DNA from: Acidimicrobiales bacterium
GTDB taxonomy: Bacteria > Actinomycetota > Acidimicrobiia > Acidimicrobiales > Iamiaceae
Direction of reading: 5' to 3'
NCBI GenBank assembly: GCA_025463985.1
Contig: JAODBM010000079.1
Coordinates: 1 to 50,392 of the forward strand
DNA: 50,392 nt
The notes beneath the pieces were generated by a model. The model saw only the letters and a list, made by a program, of their open reading frames with translations, had not been told where the DNA came from and ran no database searches. Below, in pieces: positions 15,327 through 24,280 of the stretch. Position 1 is the first letter of the stretch, and every line of letters starts with the position of its first letter. A program made the translations under genes and the position numbers.

Positions 15327-15608
15327 GTGGCCGAGCGCATGGGGATCCGGGAAGTGCGGACGCGGGTGGCCTCGCTCGTGCGGCGGGCGGGCGCCGGCGA
15401 GCGGATCGTGATCACCGTGGGCGGGCGCGCCGTGGCTCAGCTGGGCCCGGTCGAACCGCACGACCGGGAGGTGACGATCGAGGACCTCGCGGCCCGGGGA
15501 CTGATCGAGCCGGCCCACCGGGGTGACCGGCCGCGGCCGGACCTGCAGGTCGACTCATGGACCGGCACCCGCCTCGACCGCGTCCTGCGCGAGGTCCGCG
15601 GAGCATGA
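15327..15608 (+). CDS. vapB: Type II antitoxin, Phd/YefM-VapB type
   Basis: A 93-residue antitoxin: the N-terminal DNA-binding part reads MGIREVRTRVASLVRRAGAG then IVITVGGRAVAQLGP, typical of Phd/YefM-fold antitoxins (strand-helix, then GRPVAxL-like turn). The C-terminal half (TIEDLAARGLIEP onward) should wrap the toxin. GTG at 15327 fits a leaderless start; ATG at 15339 is possible. The stop overlaps the toxin start in ATGA, so the two are translationally coupled. Confidence 0.85.
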   Translation: MAERMGIREVRTRVASLVRRAGAGERIVITVGGRAVAQLGPVEPHDREVTIEDLAARGLIEPAHRGDRPRPDLQVDSWTGTRLDRVLREVRGA

Positions 15609-16009
15609 CCCTCGCGCTCGACACCTCAGCGCTGCTCGGCCGCTTCCTGTCTGGGCCGCACCGTCGCGTGGTCATCGACGCGATGGCCGGCGACGCCGTG
15701 TGGTGCGCGTCGGCGCTCGCGCTCACCGAGGCGCTCGGCATGGTCGACCGCGTCTGCGACCTGCCCAGCGACGGCGACCGGCTGCGGCGGGCGCTGCGCG
15801 ACGACTGGGAGCGCGTCCACGTGGTCCCCGTGGATCAGCGGTGCCTCGACCGGGCCGCCGAGCTGAGCCGCGAGCAGCCGCTGCGGACGGTCGACGCCCT
15901 GCACCTCGCGGCCGCCGATCGGCTGCCGCGGCCGGTCACGTTCCTGACGTTCGATCCAAGGCAGATCCCCGTCGCCCTCGCGCTGGGGTTCGACGTCGTC
16001 TCGACCTGA
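15605..16009 (+). CDS. vapC: PIN-domain ribonuclease toxin VapC
   Basis: A 134-residue PIN-domain RNase that would cleave RNA in a metal-dependent way when free of antitoxin. The acidic site is visible: D6 in LALDTSALL, E42 in ALTEAL, D97 in TVDALHLAAA, and D117 in FLTFDPRQ. The ATG at 15605 overlaps the antitoxin stop and gives the canonical N terminus. The cassette stands just upstream of the GNAT/E1-like operon, separated by about 280 bp. Confidence 0.9.
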   Translation: MTLALDTSALLGRFLSGPHRRVVIDAMAGDAVWCASALALTEALGMVDRVCDLPSDGDRLRRALRDDWERVHVVPVDQRCLDRAAELSREQPLRTVDALHLAAADRLPRPVTFLTFDPRQIPVALALGFDVVST

Positions 16010-16290
16010 CCGCCCGCGCTTCGGACTCCGCACAGCGCGCCGCCGCCCGGGCGAGCGCCCGCACCCGCCGCGCGTGACCCTCGAGGTCGTTCCACTCCTG
16101 CACATCCCGCACGTCGCCCTCTCCTCTCCGCTCCGGGGAGCACCGTGTGAGGGGACGTTCCAGCGGGCCCCGCCCTTACACCCGGCCGCCCCCGACCTGC
16201 CCTGACTGATTGCGTAAGCAACCAGCGCGCCGGCGCCGTCCTACCACTGAACGAGGCCGCTTCCCCCCCATCGGTCTCGAACGGAGCGAT
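16010..16290. other. Intergenic stretch without a convincing gene
   Basis: Lies between vapC and the GNAT gene. It contains a hairpin (GATTGC/GCAACC around 16207-16222) and, on the minus strand near 16236-16256, a tRNA-like D-arm sequence TTCAGTGGTAGGAC. No complete tRNA or ORF with coding character is seen. A TTG at 16210 is in frame with the GNAT gene, but the added residues look non-coding. Confidence 0.4.
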
Positions 16291-17352
16291 GTGAAGATCT
16301 CCCGACACGGCGCGCGCCCACTGCCACGGTTCGCTCCCGGCCTCGGCCGACGGGGCGTCGCCTCGACGGACGGGGTGTGCCCCGCCGACCTGGACCACGC
16401 CGAGCCGATCGGCCGTCTCTTCGCCGAGACCTACGGCGGCGCGAACCATCCCATGTCGGACCCGCTGGAGTTCCAGCGATCCCACCTCGCCGGCGACATC
16501 TGGATGGTGGCGCACCACGACGGCGGGGTCGTGGGCTGCATCGCGATGCGCGACGTCGGCTGGGACGGTGTTCTGGAGCTCGGTTGCCTGGTCTTGGCCT
16601 CGGGCCACACGGGCCGCGGTCTGGCCGGACGCCTCCACGGCGAGGTGCTGGCCGAGGCGGTGCGCAACGCCGACTTCGAGGTCGTCCTCTGCCAGTACCG
16701 GTCGAAGAAGTCGGCATCGATGGGCACATCGCACGAGATGCTCCCGGTGCACGTGACGGGACACGACGGAGGCATCATCGCGATCGACGGGGAGTCCGAG
16801 GTGCACCTCATGTCGGTCGGCGCGAACCCCGAGCGGCAGATCCGCCGATCCTCGCTGCCCGCGTCCCATCCCCTGCACGCCTTCGCGGCCGAGGTGCCGT
16901 GGCTCGCAACGACGCGGCCGATCGAGGCCGCCAGGCCGGACCAGTTCATCGTCTCGCCCGCCGATCCTGGTGCGATCCAGCCCGGACGCCCGGGAGTCGA
17001 CGGCCACGGGCCCGACGTCGACACGGTGCTCGTGCCGCCGATCCAGGCCGCCACGACGCTGGCAGCGCTGCGCCAGCTGGCCCGCGCCACCGAGGCCGTC
17101 CGAGCGGCGCGGGTCGTGACCGCGTTCGCGCTTGCCGACAAGGTCGACCTCGTCCGGTCCAGCCGCGACCTCGGCTACCGGCCCACGGCATGGCTGCCCG
17201 CCTGGTGGACCGACGGCCACCAGCGCCACGACTGCGTGATGCTGACCCGCTCTGACGGCCTGGCGCAAGGCGATCCGCACGTCCTCGACCTCGGCATGGC
17301 GTGGGAGCGGCAGCTCACCGAGATGCTCCAGCCCGAGCAGGTGGGGGGATGA
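16291..17352 (+). CDS. GNAT-fold acyltransferase-like protein with C-terminal extension
   Basis: A 353-residue protein. Residues about 30-150 match the GNAT fold: HAEPIGRLFAETYGG, then GDIWMVAHHDGGVVGCIAMR, then LELGCLVLASGHTGRGLAGR, which holds the acyl-CoA pyrophosphate loop (GHTGRGLAG). The remaining about 200 residues are not recognised. GTG at 16291 with GGAG just upstream is preferred over an upstream TTG. The stop overlaps the E1-like gene start (ATGA), so the products are made together and may act on one substrate. Confidence 0.72.
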   Translation: MKISRHGARPLPRFAPGLGRRGVASTDGVCPADLDHAEPIGRLFAETYGGANHPMSDPLEFQRSHLAGDIWMVAHHDGGVVGCIAMRDVGWDGVLELGCLVLASGHTGRGLAGRLHGEVLAEAVRNADFEVVLCQYRSKKSASMGTSHEMLPVHVTGHDGGIIAIDGESEVHLMSVGANPERQIRRSSLPASHPLHAFAAEVPWLATTRPIEAARPDQFIVSPADPGAIQPGRPGVDGHGPDVDTVLVPPIQAATTLAALRQLARATEAVRAARVVTAFALADKVDLVRSSRDLGYRPTAWLPAWWTDGHQRHDCVMLTRSDGLAQGDPHVLDLGMAWERQLTEMLQPEQVGG

Positions 17353-18515
17353 CCGCGTCGTCGAGACCCGGGACGTCCGCCCAGGCCACGCCGTGGACGG
17401 TCGAGCGGTTCGACCTCGGGAATCCCGCCGACGTCGTCGCGCTCGAGCAGCTGCGCGGATCGGGCCGCGTCGATCGTGAGGAGGACGGGCTGCCCGAGGC
17501 CCTCGAGGAGCTGTTCCGCCTCGACGTCCCATCGCTCGCGCCCGGCTCGCCGGCCTACGCGGCTGAGCTGCAGCGCTACCTCGACGCCCGCTGGAACGGT
17601 GGTGACGTCGGCGCGCTCGGTGTGTGGGTCCACCTGCCATGGCGGCGCGGACTGGTGCATCTTCCGGCCGAACCCGACTTCTTCCGGCTGCGCACGGCCC
17701 GCAACCAGATCCTGGTCACGCCGGAGGAACAAGCGGCGTTCTCGCGAGCCCGCGTCGGTGTCGGCGGCCTGAGCGTTGGCCAGTCGGTCGTCACGACCAT
17801 GGTCCTCTCGGGCGGTGCTGGGCGGGTGCGGATCGCCGACGACGACACGCTCGGGCTCACCAACCTCAACAGGCTCCCGGCATCGGTCACCCAGCTGGGC
17901 GTGTCCAAGACGACCCTCTGCGCCCAGCGGCTGCTCGAGCTCAACCCGTTCCAGGAGGTGCAGGTCTTCGGAGGGCTCAGCGCCGGCACGCTCGACGCCT
18001 TCTTCGGCAGCGGCACGGAGCGGCTCGACCTGTTCGTCGAGGAGATGGACGACGTCGCCATGAAGGTGGCCACGCGCTTCGCGGCCCGAGCCCGGGGCAT
18101 CCCCGTGCTCATGGCCACCGACGCCGCCGACGCTGCCATCGTCGACGTCGAGCGCTTCGACCTCGAACCCGAACGGCCCCTGTTCCACGGTCGGGTCGCC
18201 GACGCGACCCTGCGCGACCTGCCGGCCGAACCCTCCGTCGCCCAGCGGGTCGACCTGATCGCCGCCATCATGGGAACCGACCTGGGGCGCCGGACCGAGC
18301 TCGTGCTGCGCGAGGTCGGGCAGCGCATCCCGCAATGGTCGCAGCTCGCCACGGGCGCCACGCTGGCCGGTGCCGCCCTCACGTACACGGCTCGCCGGAT
18401 CCTGAGCGGCCAAGCGATGCCGTCGGGGCGCTACCGCGTCGACCTCGACGCGCTGCTCGGTTCGGGCATCGAGGCGCCGCTGTCGAGGCCGGAACCGCCA
18501 GACTGGGCGCCATGA
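17349..18515 (+). CDS. E1-like (ThiF/MoeB/UBA family) adenylating enzyme
   Basis: A 388-residue protein whose N-terminal about 125 residues precede an E1-like Rossmann domain. GVGGLSVGQS (137-146) binds nucleotide; an acidic DDD at 164-166, then NLNR (172-175) and K187 in GVSKTT fit the ATP/Mg contacts of ThiF-type enzymes. Such enzymes adenylate a C-terminal carboxylate. The only cysteine in this region is C191 (KTTLCAQ), and there are no CxxC zinc pairs, so thioester transfer is uncertain. From memory it resembles the E1-like half of mycobacterial Rv1355c (MoeY), but without the nitroreductase half. Overlaps at both ends tie it to the GNAT and metallo-hydrolase genes. Confidence 0.8.
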   Translation: MTASSRPGTSAQATPWTVERFDLGNPADVVALEQLRGSGRVDREEDGLPEALEELFRLDVPSLAPGSPAYAAELQRYLDARWNGGDVGALGVWVHLPWRRGLVHLPAEPDFFRLRTARNQILVTPEEQAAFSRARVGVGGLSVGQSVVTTMVLSGGAGRVRIADDDTLGLTNLNRLPASVTQLGVSKTTLCAQRLLELNPFQEVQVFGGLSAGTLDAFFGSGTERLDLFVEEMDDVAMKVATRFAARARGIPVLMATDAADAAIVDVERFDLEPERPLFHGRVADATLRDLPAEPSVAQRVDLIAAIMGTDLGRRTELVLREVGQRIPQWSQLATGATLAGAALTYTARRILSGQAMPSGRYRVDLDALLGSGIEAPLSRPEPPDWAP

Positions 18516-19120
18516 GCACGTTGCACTGGGAAGACGAGCAGGCCGAGATCCACAAGGTCGTGGTGGGCGGCTACGACAACAACGTGTTCGTGTTGCGCTG
18601 CAAGCAGACCGGCGACTCGGTGCTGATCGACGCGGCCAACGAGCACGAACGGCTGCTCGAGCTGTGCCGCACGCTCCGCGTGCGCGACGTCCTGGAGACC
18701 CACGGCCACTTCGACCACATCCAGGCGGTCCCCCAGCTGCGCGACGCCGGGTACTCGGTGCACGTCACCGCTGAGGACTCGTCCATGCTCCCGTCCTACG
18801 ACGAGGTGCTTGCCGACGACGACGTGATCCCGGTCGGGCGCCTGCGGCTCCACACGATCCACACCCCGGGCCACACCCCGGGCTCGATGTGCTTCCGCCT
18901 CGAGGGCTCACCGATCCTCTTCGCCGGCGACACGCTGTTCCCTGGAGGCGTCGGCAACACGAAGTTCGGGGGCGACTGGCCCACGATCCTGCGCTCGGTG
19001 GAAGACCGCCTGTTCGCGAAGCTCGACGCCGACACGCTCGTGCTGCCCGGCCACGGCCTCGACACGACCATCGGCACCGAGCGCCCCCACTTCGACGAGT
19101 GGGTCGACCGCGGCTGGTGA
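18512..19120 (+). CDS. Metallo-beta-lactamase fold hydrolase, glyoxalase II-like
   Basis: A 202-residue MBL-fold enzyme. THGHFDH at 63-69 gives the HxHxDH metal site, H121 (TPGHTPGS) and D140 (LFAGD) complete the dinuclear site, and LPGHG near 179-183 is the last histidine. The compact size fits glyoxalase II/persulfide dioxygenase-like or small thioesterase-like members. It starts at an ATG overlapping the stop of the E1-like gene (ATGA). Hydrolysis of a thioester or activated adduct made by that enzyme is a reasonable but unproven idea. Confidence 0.87.
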   Translation: MSTLHWEDEQAEIHKVVVGGYDNNVFVLRCKQTGDSVLIDAANEHERLLELCRTLRVRDVLETHGHFDHIQAVPQLRDAGYSVHVTAEDSSMLPSYDEVLADDDVIPVGRLRLHTIHTPGHTPGSMCFRLEGSPILFAGDTLFPGGVGNTKFGGDWPTILRSVEDRLFAKLDADTLVLPGHGLDTTIGTERPHFDEWVDRGW

Positions 19121-19160
19121 GCTCGCCAGCCCTGCGCCTGCTCGCGTGGGACGATGGCTC

Positions 19161-19541
19161 GTGGTCGATGCCCTGCCCGCCGACGAGCGTCCGATCGATC
19201 CGACGCCCGTGCACACCGTGGACCTGCCGCCCACGCCGATCCGCGACCGCAACATCCCGGCCGAGGCCTGGATCGAGGCACCGGCCGAGCTGCGCGAGCT
19301 CGGGAACGACCTGGGCCACCCCGCCGTCACCTACAAGCGCCGCATCGGTCCCTGGCTGCTGTGGCGGGCCGGACCAGCGGTGAAGGCCGATGCCCGCTAC
19401 TGGGCCGGTCACGTGGACGAGCCGGGGCGCACCTACACGTTTCGCCTGTTCCCCGACGGCACGGGCGACGGCGTCGGCCCCAGCGGCACCCGCCACGTCC
19501 GCTTCCGCACCTGGAAGGAAGACCTGCGCGACCACCCCTGA
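19161..19541 (+). CDS. Hypothetical protein, about 126 residues
   Basis: Not recognised. The sequence shows VTYKRRIGPWLLWRAGPA and AGHVDEPGRTYTFRLFPDG, with many charged and proline residues and no membrane segment. The start is unclear: GTG at 19161 is chosen, GTG at 19146 would add five residues; neither has a strong ribosome site. It lies 40 bases after the metallo-hydrolase on the same strand and may belong to that operon. A family B repeat array begins 32 bases after its stop. Confidence 0.6.
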   Translation: MVDALPADERPIDPTPVHTVDLPPTPIRDRNIPAEAWIEAPAELRELGNDLGHPAVTYKRRIGPWLLWRAGPAVKADARYWAGHVDEPGRTYTFRLFPDGTGDGVGPSGTRHVRFRTWKEDLRDHP

Positions 19542-19572
19542 GGGGTCCCTCCCCGACCCACACGCGGACCCC

Positions 19573-19750
19573 GAACTGGGCGGGAACCCGGTCGCCAGGA
19601 CAACCCCGGCCCCGCCCAGTTCGAGGTGGCCCCGGAACTGGGCGGGAACCCGGTCGCCACGACAACCCCGGCCCCACCCAGTTCGAGGTGGCCCCGGAAC
19701 TGGGCGGGAACCCGGTCGCCACGACAACCGCAACCCCACCCAATTCGACG
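19573..19750. repeat. Family B hairpin repeat, three copies with a 62-bp period
   Basis: Units begin at 19573, 19635 and 19697, exactly 62 bp apart. Each contains GAACTGGGCGGGAACCCGG and ends in a complementary arm (CCCGCCCAGTTC at 19611-19622 in the first), so each unit folds into a hairpin with 12-bp arms; the third copy is diverged at its end. The array lies between the 126-residue gene and tatA. Same family as 27451-27505 and 37987-38096. Confidence 0.95.
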
Positions 19751-19825
19751 AGGTGGGCGTCCAGGTCGGGGGGCGGCTCCGTAGACACGGTGATCGTCCA
19801 CCCAACCCCTCAAAGGAGTCGTGCC

Positions 19826-20077
19826 ATGGGTCTCGGAGCACCAGAGCTGCTGATCATCCTCGTCGTCGTGATGGTCCTGTTCGGGGGCAAGAAGCTGCCC
19901 GAGCTGGCCCGCTCGCTCGGCCAGGCCAAGAACGAGTTCGAAGAGGCCACGACCGACAAGGCCAAGCCCGCTGCAGCTGCCCCCACGGTGACCCCCGCCC
20001 CGGCCTCCGCGCCGGCCCCGGCCGTCGTCCCGGCGACCGAGCCCGCGGCCGTCAACGGCCACCCGACCAGCGCCTAG
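19826..20077 (+). CDS. tatA: Twin-arginine translocase subunit TatA
   Basis: An 83-residue pore-forming component of the Tat system for export of folded proteins. The transmembrane helix is at residues 8-20 (LLIILVVVMVLFG), followed by the conserved FGGKKLPELARSLGQAKNEFE hinge and amphipathic helix region, and an alanine/proline-rich tail. The ATG at 19826 has AAAGGAG seven bases upstream. tatC is not adjacent. The family B array lies upstream and the suf operator immediately downstream. Confidence 0.95.
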   Translation: MGLGAPELLIILVVVMVLFGGKKLPELARSLGQAKNEFEEATTDKAKPAAAAPTVTPAPASAPAPAVVPATEPAAVNGHPTSA

Positions 20078-20082
20078 GCACT

Positions 20083-20108
20083 ATTACCACTATCGCCGTA
20101 GTGCTAAT
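20083..20108 (+). promoter_or_regulatory. Candidate SUF operator, site 1
   Basis: Imperfect inverted repeat ATTACCACTA / TAGTGCTAAT around a 6-base spacer (9 of 10 positions pair). It abuts the -10 box of sufC, an ideal place for repression. A 26-base sequence upstream of sufB (28966-28991, minus strand) matches ATT-C-ACTATCGCC-TAG-...-AAT at the same spacing. The regulator gene is not in the window. Confidence 0.65.
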
Positions 20109-20113
20109 ACACT
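20108..20113 (+). promoter_or_regulatory. -10 box of the leaderless sufCSU promoter
   Basis: TACACT seven bases before the sufC ATG at 20121; no ribosome site intervenes. It overlaps the last base of operator site 1. Confidence 0.6.
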
Positions 20114-20120
20114 GGGGGCC

Positions 20121-20878
<758 letters not shown>

Positions 20879-20882
<4 letters not shown>

Positions 20883-22135
20883 GCACGATCGAGGAGCGCA
20901 CCGATCCCATCGACGTCGCCGCCGTGAAGGCCGACTTCCCGCTGCTGGCTCGCGAGATCAAGGGCCGGCCGATCGTCTACCTCGACTCGGCCGCCACGTC
21001 GCAGAAGCCACGTTCGGTCATCGAGGCGATGACCGGCTACTACGAGACGATCAACGCCAACGTGCACCGCGGCGTCTACGAGATCGCCGAGGCGTCCACC
21101 AACGCGCTGGAAGACGCTCGGGCGGCGACGGCCCGCTTCATCGGGGCGTCCTCACCCAACGAGATCGTCTTCACCAAGAACGCGACCGAGGGGCTCAACC
21201 TGGTCGCCCGCTCGTGGGGCGGCGCCAACCTCCGCAGCGGTGACGCCGTGCTGCTCACCCAGCTCGAGCACCACGCCAACATCGTGCCGTGGTTCCAGAT
21301 CGCCGCCGAGAAGGGCGTCGAGATCCGCTGGATCCCGCTCACCGCCGACGGCAAGCTCGACCTGACCGACCTCGACCGGCTGCTCGACGGCGTGAAGATG
21401 GTGGGCCTGTCGGCCATGTCGAACGTCACCGGCACGCTCACCCCGGTCCGCCGCATCACCGACGCCGCCCACGCCGCGGGCGCGCTGGTGAGCCTCGACG
21501 CCTGCCAGTTCGTCCCCCACCTGCCGACCGACGTCGCCAAGCTGGGCGCCGACTTCGCCTCGTTCTCCGGCCACAAGATGTGCGGGCCGACCGGCATCGG
21601 CGTGCTGTGGGGCCGCGAGGCCCTGCTCGACGCCATGCCCCCGTTCCTCGGCGGCGGCGGCATGATCCTCGACGTCTCGCTCGACGGTTGGATCCCCGCC
21701 GACCTGCCCGCCAAGTTCGAGGCGGGCACGCCGCCCATCGCGGAAGCCGTCGGCCTCCACGCCGCGATCGACTACTTGAGTGGGATCGGCATGGACGCGG
21801 TGCGTCGCCACGAGGTCACGCTGACCGGCTACGCCCTGCGCACGCTACGAGAGCGGTTCGGCGACCAGATCACCATCCACGGGCCCTCTGAGCCGGCCGA
21901 GCGTGGCGGCGTGATGTCGCTCGCCATGGAGGGCATCCACCCCCACGACCTCGCCCAGGTGCTCGACGAGCACGCCGTGTGCATCCGACCCGGTCACCAC
22001 TGCGCCAAGCCCCTGATGAAGGTGCTGGGGGTCGGGGCGACGGCTCGGGCGTCCTTCTACGTGTACAACGACGAGACCGACGTCGACGCGTTGGCCGAAG
22101 CCTTGGATGCTGCGGCAGGCTTCTTCTCGTTCTGA
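20879..22135 (+). CDS. sufS: Cysteine desulfurase SufS (group II)
   Basis: PLP enzyme that takes sulfur from cysteine and hands it to SufU. The 418 residues match the SufS/CsdA group: DSAATSQKP near the N terminus, the PLP lysine K233 in SFSGHKMCGP, and the active-site cysteine C375 in RPGHHCAKP within a short group-II loop. The ATG overlaps the sufC stop (ATGA). The sufU gene follows after 44 bases. Confidence 0.96.
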
Positions 22136-22179
22136 GCTCCCCCCACCGCAACACCTGGACCCGAACGCGAGGCGAGACC

Positions 22180-22674
22180 ATGCCCGGACTGGAGGATCTC
22201 TACCGAGAGATCATCCTCGACCATTACCGCAACCCCCGGAACCGCGGCGAGCTCGAGGCCCCACCGGCCACGCGCGTCGAGGGCTTCAACCCGCTGTGCG
22301 GTGACGAGATCGTCGTGTACCTCGACGTCGATGACGACGGCACGATCGCGGACATCCGCATCGGCGGCCAAGGCTGTTCCATCAGCCAGTCGTCGGCCTC
22401 GATGATGTCGGCCGCGGTGAAAGGCAAGACCGTCCGCGAGGTGCAGGCCCTCACCCGGGCGTTCAAGGGGATGATGTCGATCCACGAGTCGTCGCTGGAC
22501 GGAGAGGCGGACGCCGACAGCGAGGCCGCCGAGGAGGCCGCGGCCGACGAGGTGCGGCTGGGCGACCTCGAGGCGCTGCGCGGCGTGGTCAAGTTCCCCG
22601 TCCGCATCAAGTGCGCCACGCTCAGCTGGAACACGCTGGCCCAAGGCCTCGCTGAGGCCGCCGAGGCGGGCTGA
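22180..22674 (+). CDS. sufU: Sulfur-transfer protein SufU
   Basis: Zinc-dependent sulfurtransferase partner of SufS (IscU-like fold). The 164 residues keep the ligands C40 and D42 (NPLCGDE), C66 (GGQGCSIS) and C145 (IKCATLSW), and the SufU-specific insertion between about residues 98 and 130, which here is very acidic. The ATG at 22180 follows GGCGAGACC, a weak ribosome site. Last gene of the operon. Confidence 0.95.
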   Translation: MPGLEDLYREIILDHYRNPRNRGELEAPPATRVEGFNPLCGDEIVVYLDVDDDGTIADIRIGGQGCSISQSSASMMSAAVKGKTVREVQALTRAFKGMMSIHESSLDGEADADSEAAEEAAADEVRLGDLEALRGVVKFPVRIKCATLSWNTLAQGLAEAAEAG

Positions 22675-22768
22675 CGCCCCTCCTGCAACCGGCTGGGACC
22701 GCCTTCGGGCGCGGACCCAGCTGCGGTTCCGCCTGCGCACCAGGCCTCGCTGCGCCGCGGTTCGGCGG

Positions 22769-23128
22769 TCAGGCTTCGGCGAGGAACGCCGCGACGCGGT
22801 CCTTGGGGCGGCCGATGATGGCGCGATCGCCCCGCACGAGCACCGGGCGCTGCATCAGACGCGGGTGCTCGACGAGCAGCTCGATGACCGGCTCGGCCTC
22901 CGTATAGTCGTCGGCCGACAAGCCGAGCTGGGCGAAGTACGGGTCGTGGCGCACCAGATCGGCGACCGGGTCCTCGAGCTTGGCCACCAGCGCCTCAAGG
23001 GCCGCCCGGCCGAGGGGAGCCTTGAGGTACTCCACGACCTCGGCGTCGGCGCCCTGGCTGCTCAAGGTGTCGAGCGCATGGCGCGAGGTCGAGCACTTCG
23101 GGTTGTGGAGGATCGTGACGTCGGCCAT
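22769..23128 (-). CDS. arsC: ArsC-family arsenate reductase-like protein
   Basis: A 119-residue thioredoxin-fold protein of the ArsC/Spx family. The active cysteine is C12 in NPKCSTSRHAL; RPVLVRGDRAIIGRP carries the arginine and loop that stabilise arsenate in glutaredoxin-linked ArsC. The start at 23128 lies six bases after a TACCGT box. No arsenite pump or arsR is nearby, so a different thiol-redox role is possible. Confidence 0.88.
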   Translation of the reverse strand: MADVTILHNPKCSTSRHALDTLSSQGADAEVVEYLKAPLGRAALEALVAKLEDPVADLVRHDPYFAQLGLSADDYTEAEPVIELLVEHPRLMQRPVLVRGDRAIIGRPKDRVAAFLAEA

Positions 23129-23134
23129 CGGCGC

Positions 23135-23140
23135 ACGGTA
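23135..23140 (-). promoter_or_regulatory. -10 box of the arsC-like gene
   Basis: TACCGT on the minus strand, six bases before the ATG at 23128; leaderless pattern. Confidence 0.5.
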
Positions 23141-23172
23141 CCGCCCCGGCACGCTGGCCGACGCGTGGCCGG

Positions 23173-23433
23173 TCAGACGGTCGGCAGCAGGCCGTTGATG
23201 GCCGAGGCGAGCTGCGCGTCGCGGTCGGTGAGCGCGCCCACGTCGTGGCTCTGGAGGTCGATGACGACCCGGTTCCACGAGTTCGACCAGTCGGGGTGGT
23301 GCTGGAGCTGCTCGGCCAGCAGCGCGACGCGGGCCATGAACCCCCACGCCGCGGAGAAGTCGGCGAACTTGAGCTCGCGGTGGAGCTTGCCGTCGACGAT
23401 CGACCACCCCTCGGGCACCTTGATCTCGTCCAT
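23173..23433 (-). CDS. phhB: 4a-hydroxytetrahydrobiopterin dehydratase (PCD/DCoH family)
   Basis: An 86-residue pterin-4a-carbinolamine dehydratase, normally recycling the pterin cofactor of aromatic amino acid hydroxylases. The signature QHHPDWSNSWNRV holds the two active-site histidines H45 and H46; GWSIVDGKLHRELKFADF is the usual N-terminal strand. The ATG at 23433 has CAGGGG just upstream. No hydroxylase is nearby; actinobacterial PCD-like proteins often stand alone. Confidence 0.88.
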   Translation of the reverse strand: MDEIKVPEGWSIVDGKLHRELKFADFSAAWGFMARVALLAEQLQHHPDWSNSWNRVVIDLQSHDVGALTDRDAQLASAINGLLPTV

Positions 23434-23466
23434 CCCCTGTGTGTACCCGATCGGGGGCGGCCCGGC

Positions 23467-24267
23467 TCAGGCGAAGGGGCCCGGGCCGAAGGGGTCGGCG
23501 AAGGGGTCGGCCGGCTGGGGCTCGCGGTCGGACTCGCCTTCGCCGAGGTACGCGCCGTAGCCCGTCGTCTCCAGCTCGTCGGCGAGCTCGGGACCGCCGG
23601 TCGCCCGCAGCTCGCCCTTCACGAGGATGTGGACCACGTCGGGCTTCAGCACGGTCAGCAGGCGGTTGTAGTGCGTGATCGCGAGCACGCCGAGGCCGTC
23701 CTCGGAGGTGGCGGCCTCGACCCGAGCGGAGCAGGCCCGCAGCGCATCGACGTCGAGACCCGAGTCCAGCTCGTCGAGGATCGCGAAGCGGGGTCGCAGC
23801 ACGCCCAGCTGCAGTGTCTCGTTGCGCTTCTTCTCGCCGCCGGACAGGTCGACGTTCAGCTCGCGCGTCAGGAAGCGGGCGTCGAACCCGATGCGCTCGG
23901 CCTCGGCGCCCACGAGCGCGGGCACGTCGGTCGCGGACCGGCCTGCGGCGGCGAACGATGCCGACAGCACCTGGGCGAGCGACACGCCCGGCACCTCGGT
24001 CGGGTACTGCATGGCCAGGAACAGCCCGGCCTGCGCCCGCTCCCAGGTGTCCATGGCCAGCACGTCCTCGCCGTCGAGCGTGATGCTGCCAGCGAGCACC
24101 TCGTAGCCCGGACGACCCATGATCACGTGCGAGAGCGTCGACTTGCCCGACCCGTTGGGCCCCATCACCGCGTGCACCTCGCCCGAGCGCAGCACGAGAT
24201 CGATCCCCTTCAGGATCTCCTTGCCGGACACGCCGGCCCGCAGCCCTTCGATCCGTAGCTCGCTCAT
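23467..24267 (-). CDS. sufC: SUF system ATPase SufC (copy 2)
   Basis: A second 266-residue SufC: Walker A GPNGSGKST at 36-44, signature LSGGEKKRNE at 141-150, Walker B ILDELDSGLD (D165/E166). It differs widely from copy 1 (about half of positions by eye) and carries a C-terminal tail of proline and aspartate repeats (ADPFADPFGPGPFA). It is the last gene of a sufD-Rieske-sufC operon, 13 bases after the Rieske stop. It may be the partner of SufB and SufD, with copy 1 tied to SufS/SufU, or they may be interchangeable. Confidence 0.92.
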   Translation of the reverse strand: MSELRIEGLRAGVSGKEILKGIDLVLRSGEVHAVMGPNGSGKSTLSHVIMGRPGYEVLAGSITLDGEDVLAMDTWERAQAGLFLAMQYPTEVPGVSLAQVLSASFAAAGRSATDVPALVGAEAERIGFDARFLTRELNVDLSGGEKKRNETLQLGVLRPRFAILDELDSGLDVDALRACSARVEAATSEDGLGVLAITHYNRLLTVLKPDVVHILVKGELRATGGPELADELETTGYGAYLGEGESDREPQPADPFADPFGPGPFA

Positions 24268-24280
24268 CGGTCTGCTCCGC

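Noticed and set aside
16205-16262. tRNA-like sequence on the minus strand (D-arm TTCAGTGGTAGGAC)
   Set aside because: No matching anticodon arm, T-arm or acceptor pairing follows. A chance match or an old fragment is more likely than a gene.
19573-19750. CRISPR array
   Set aside because: The 62-bp period contains no distinct spacers; whole units are copies of each other and fold as hairpins. No cas gene is present.
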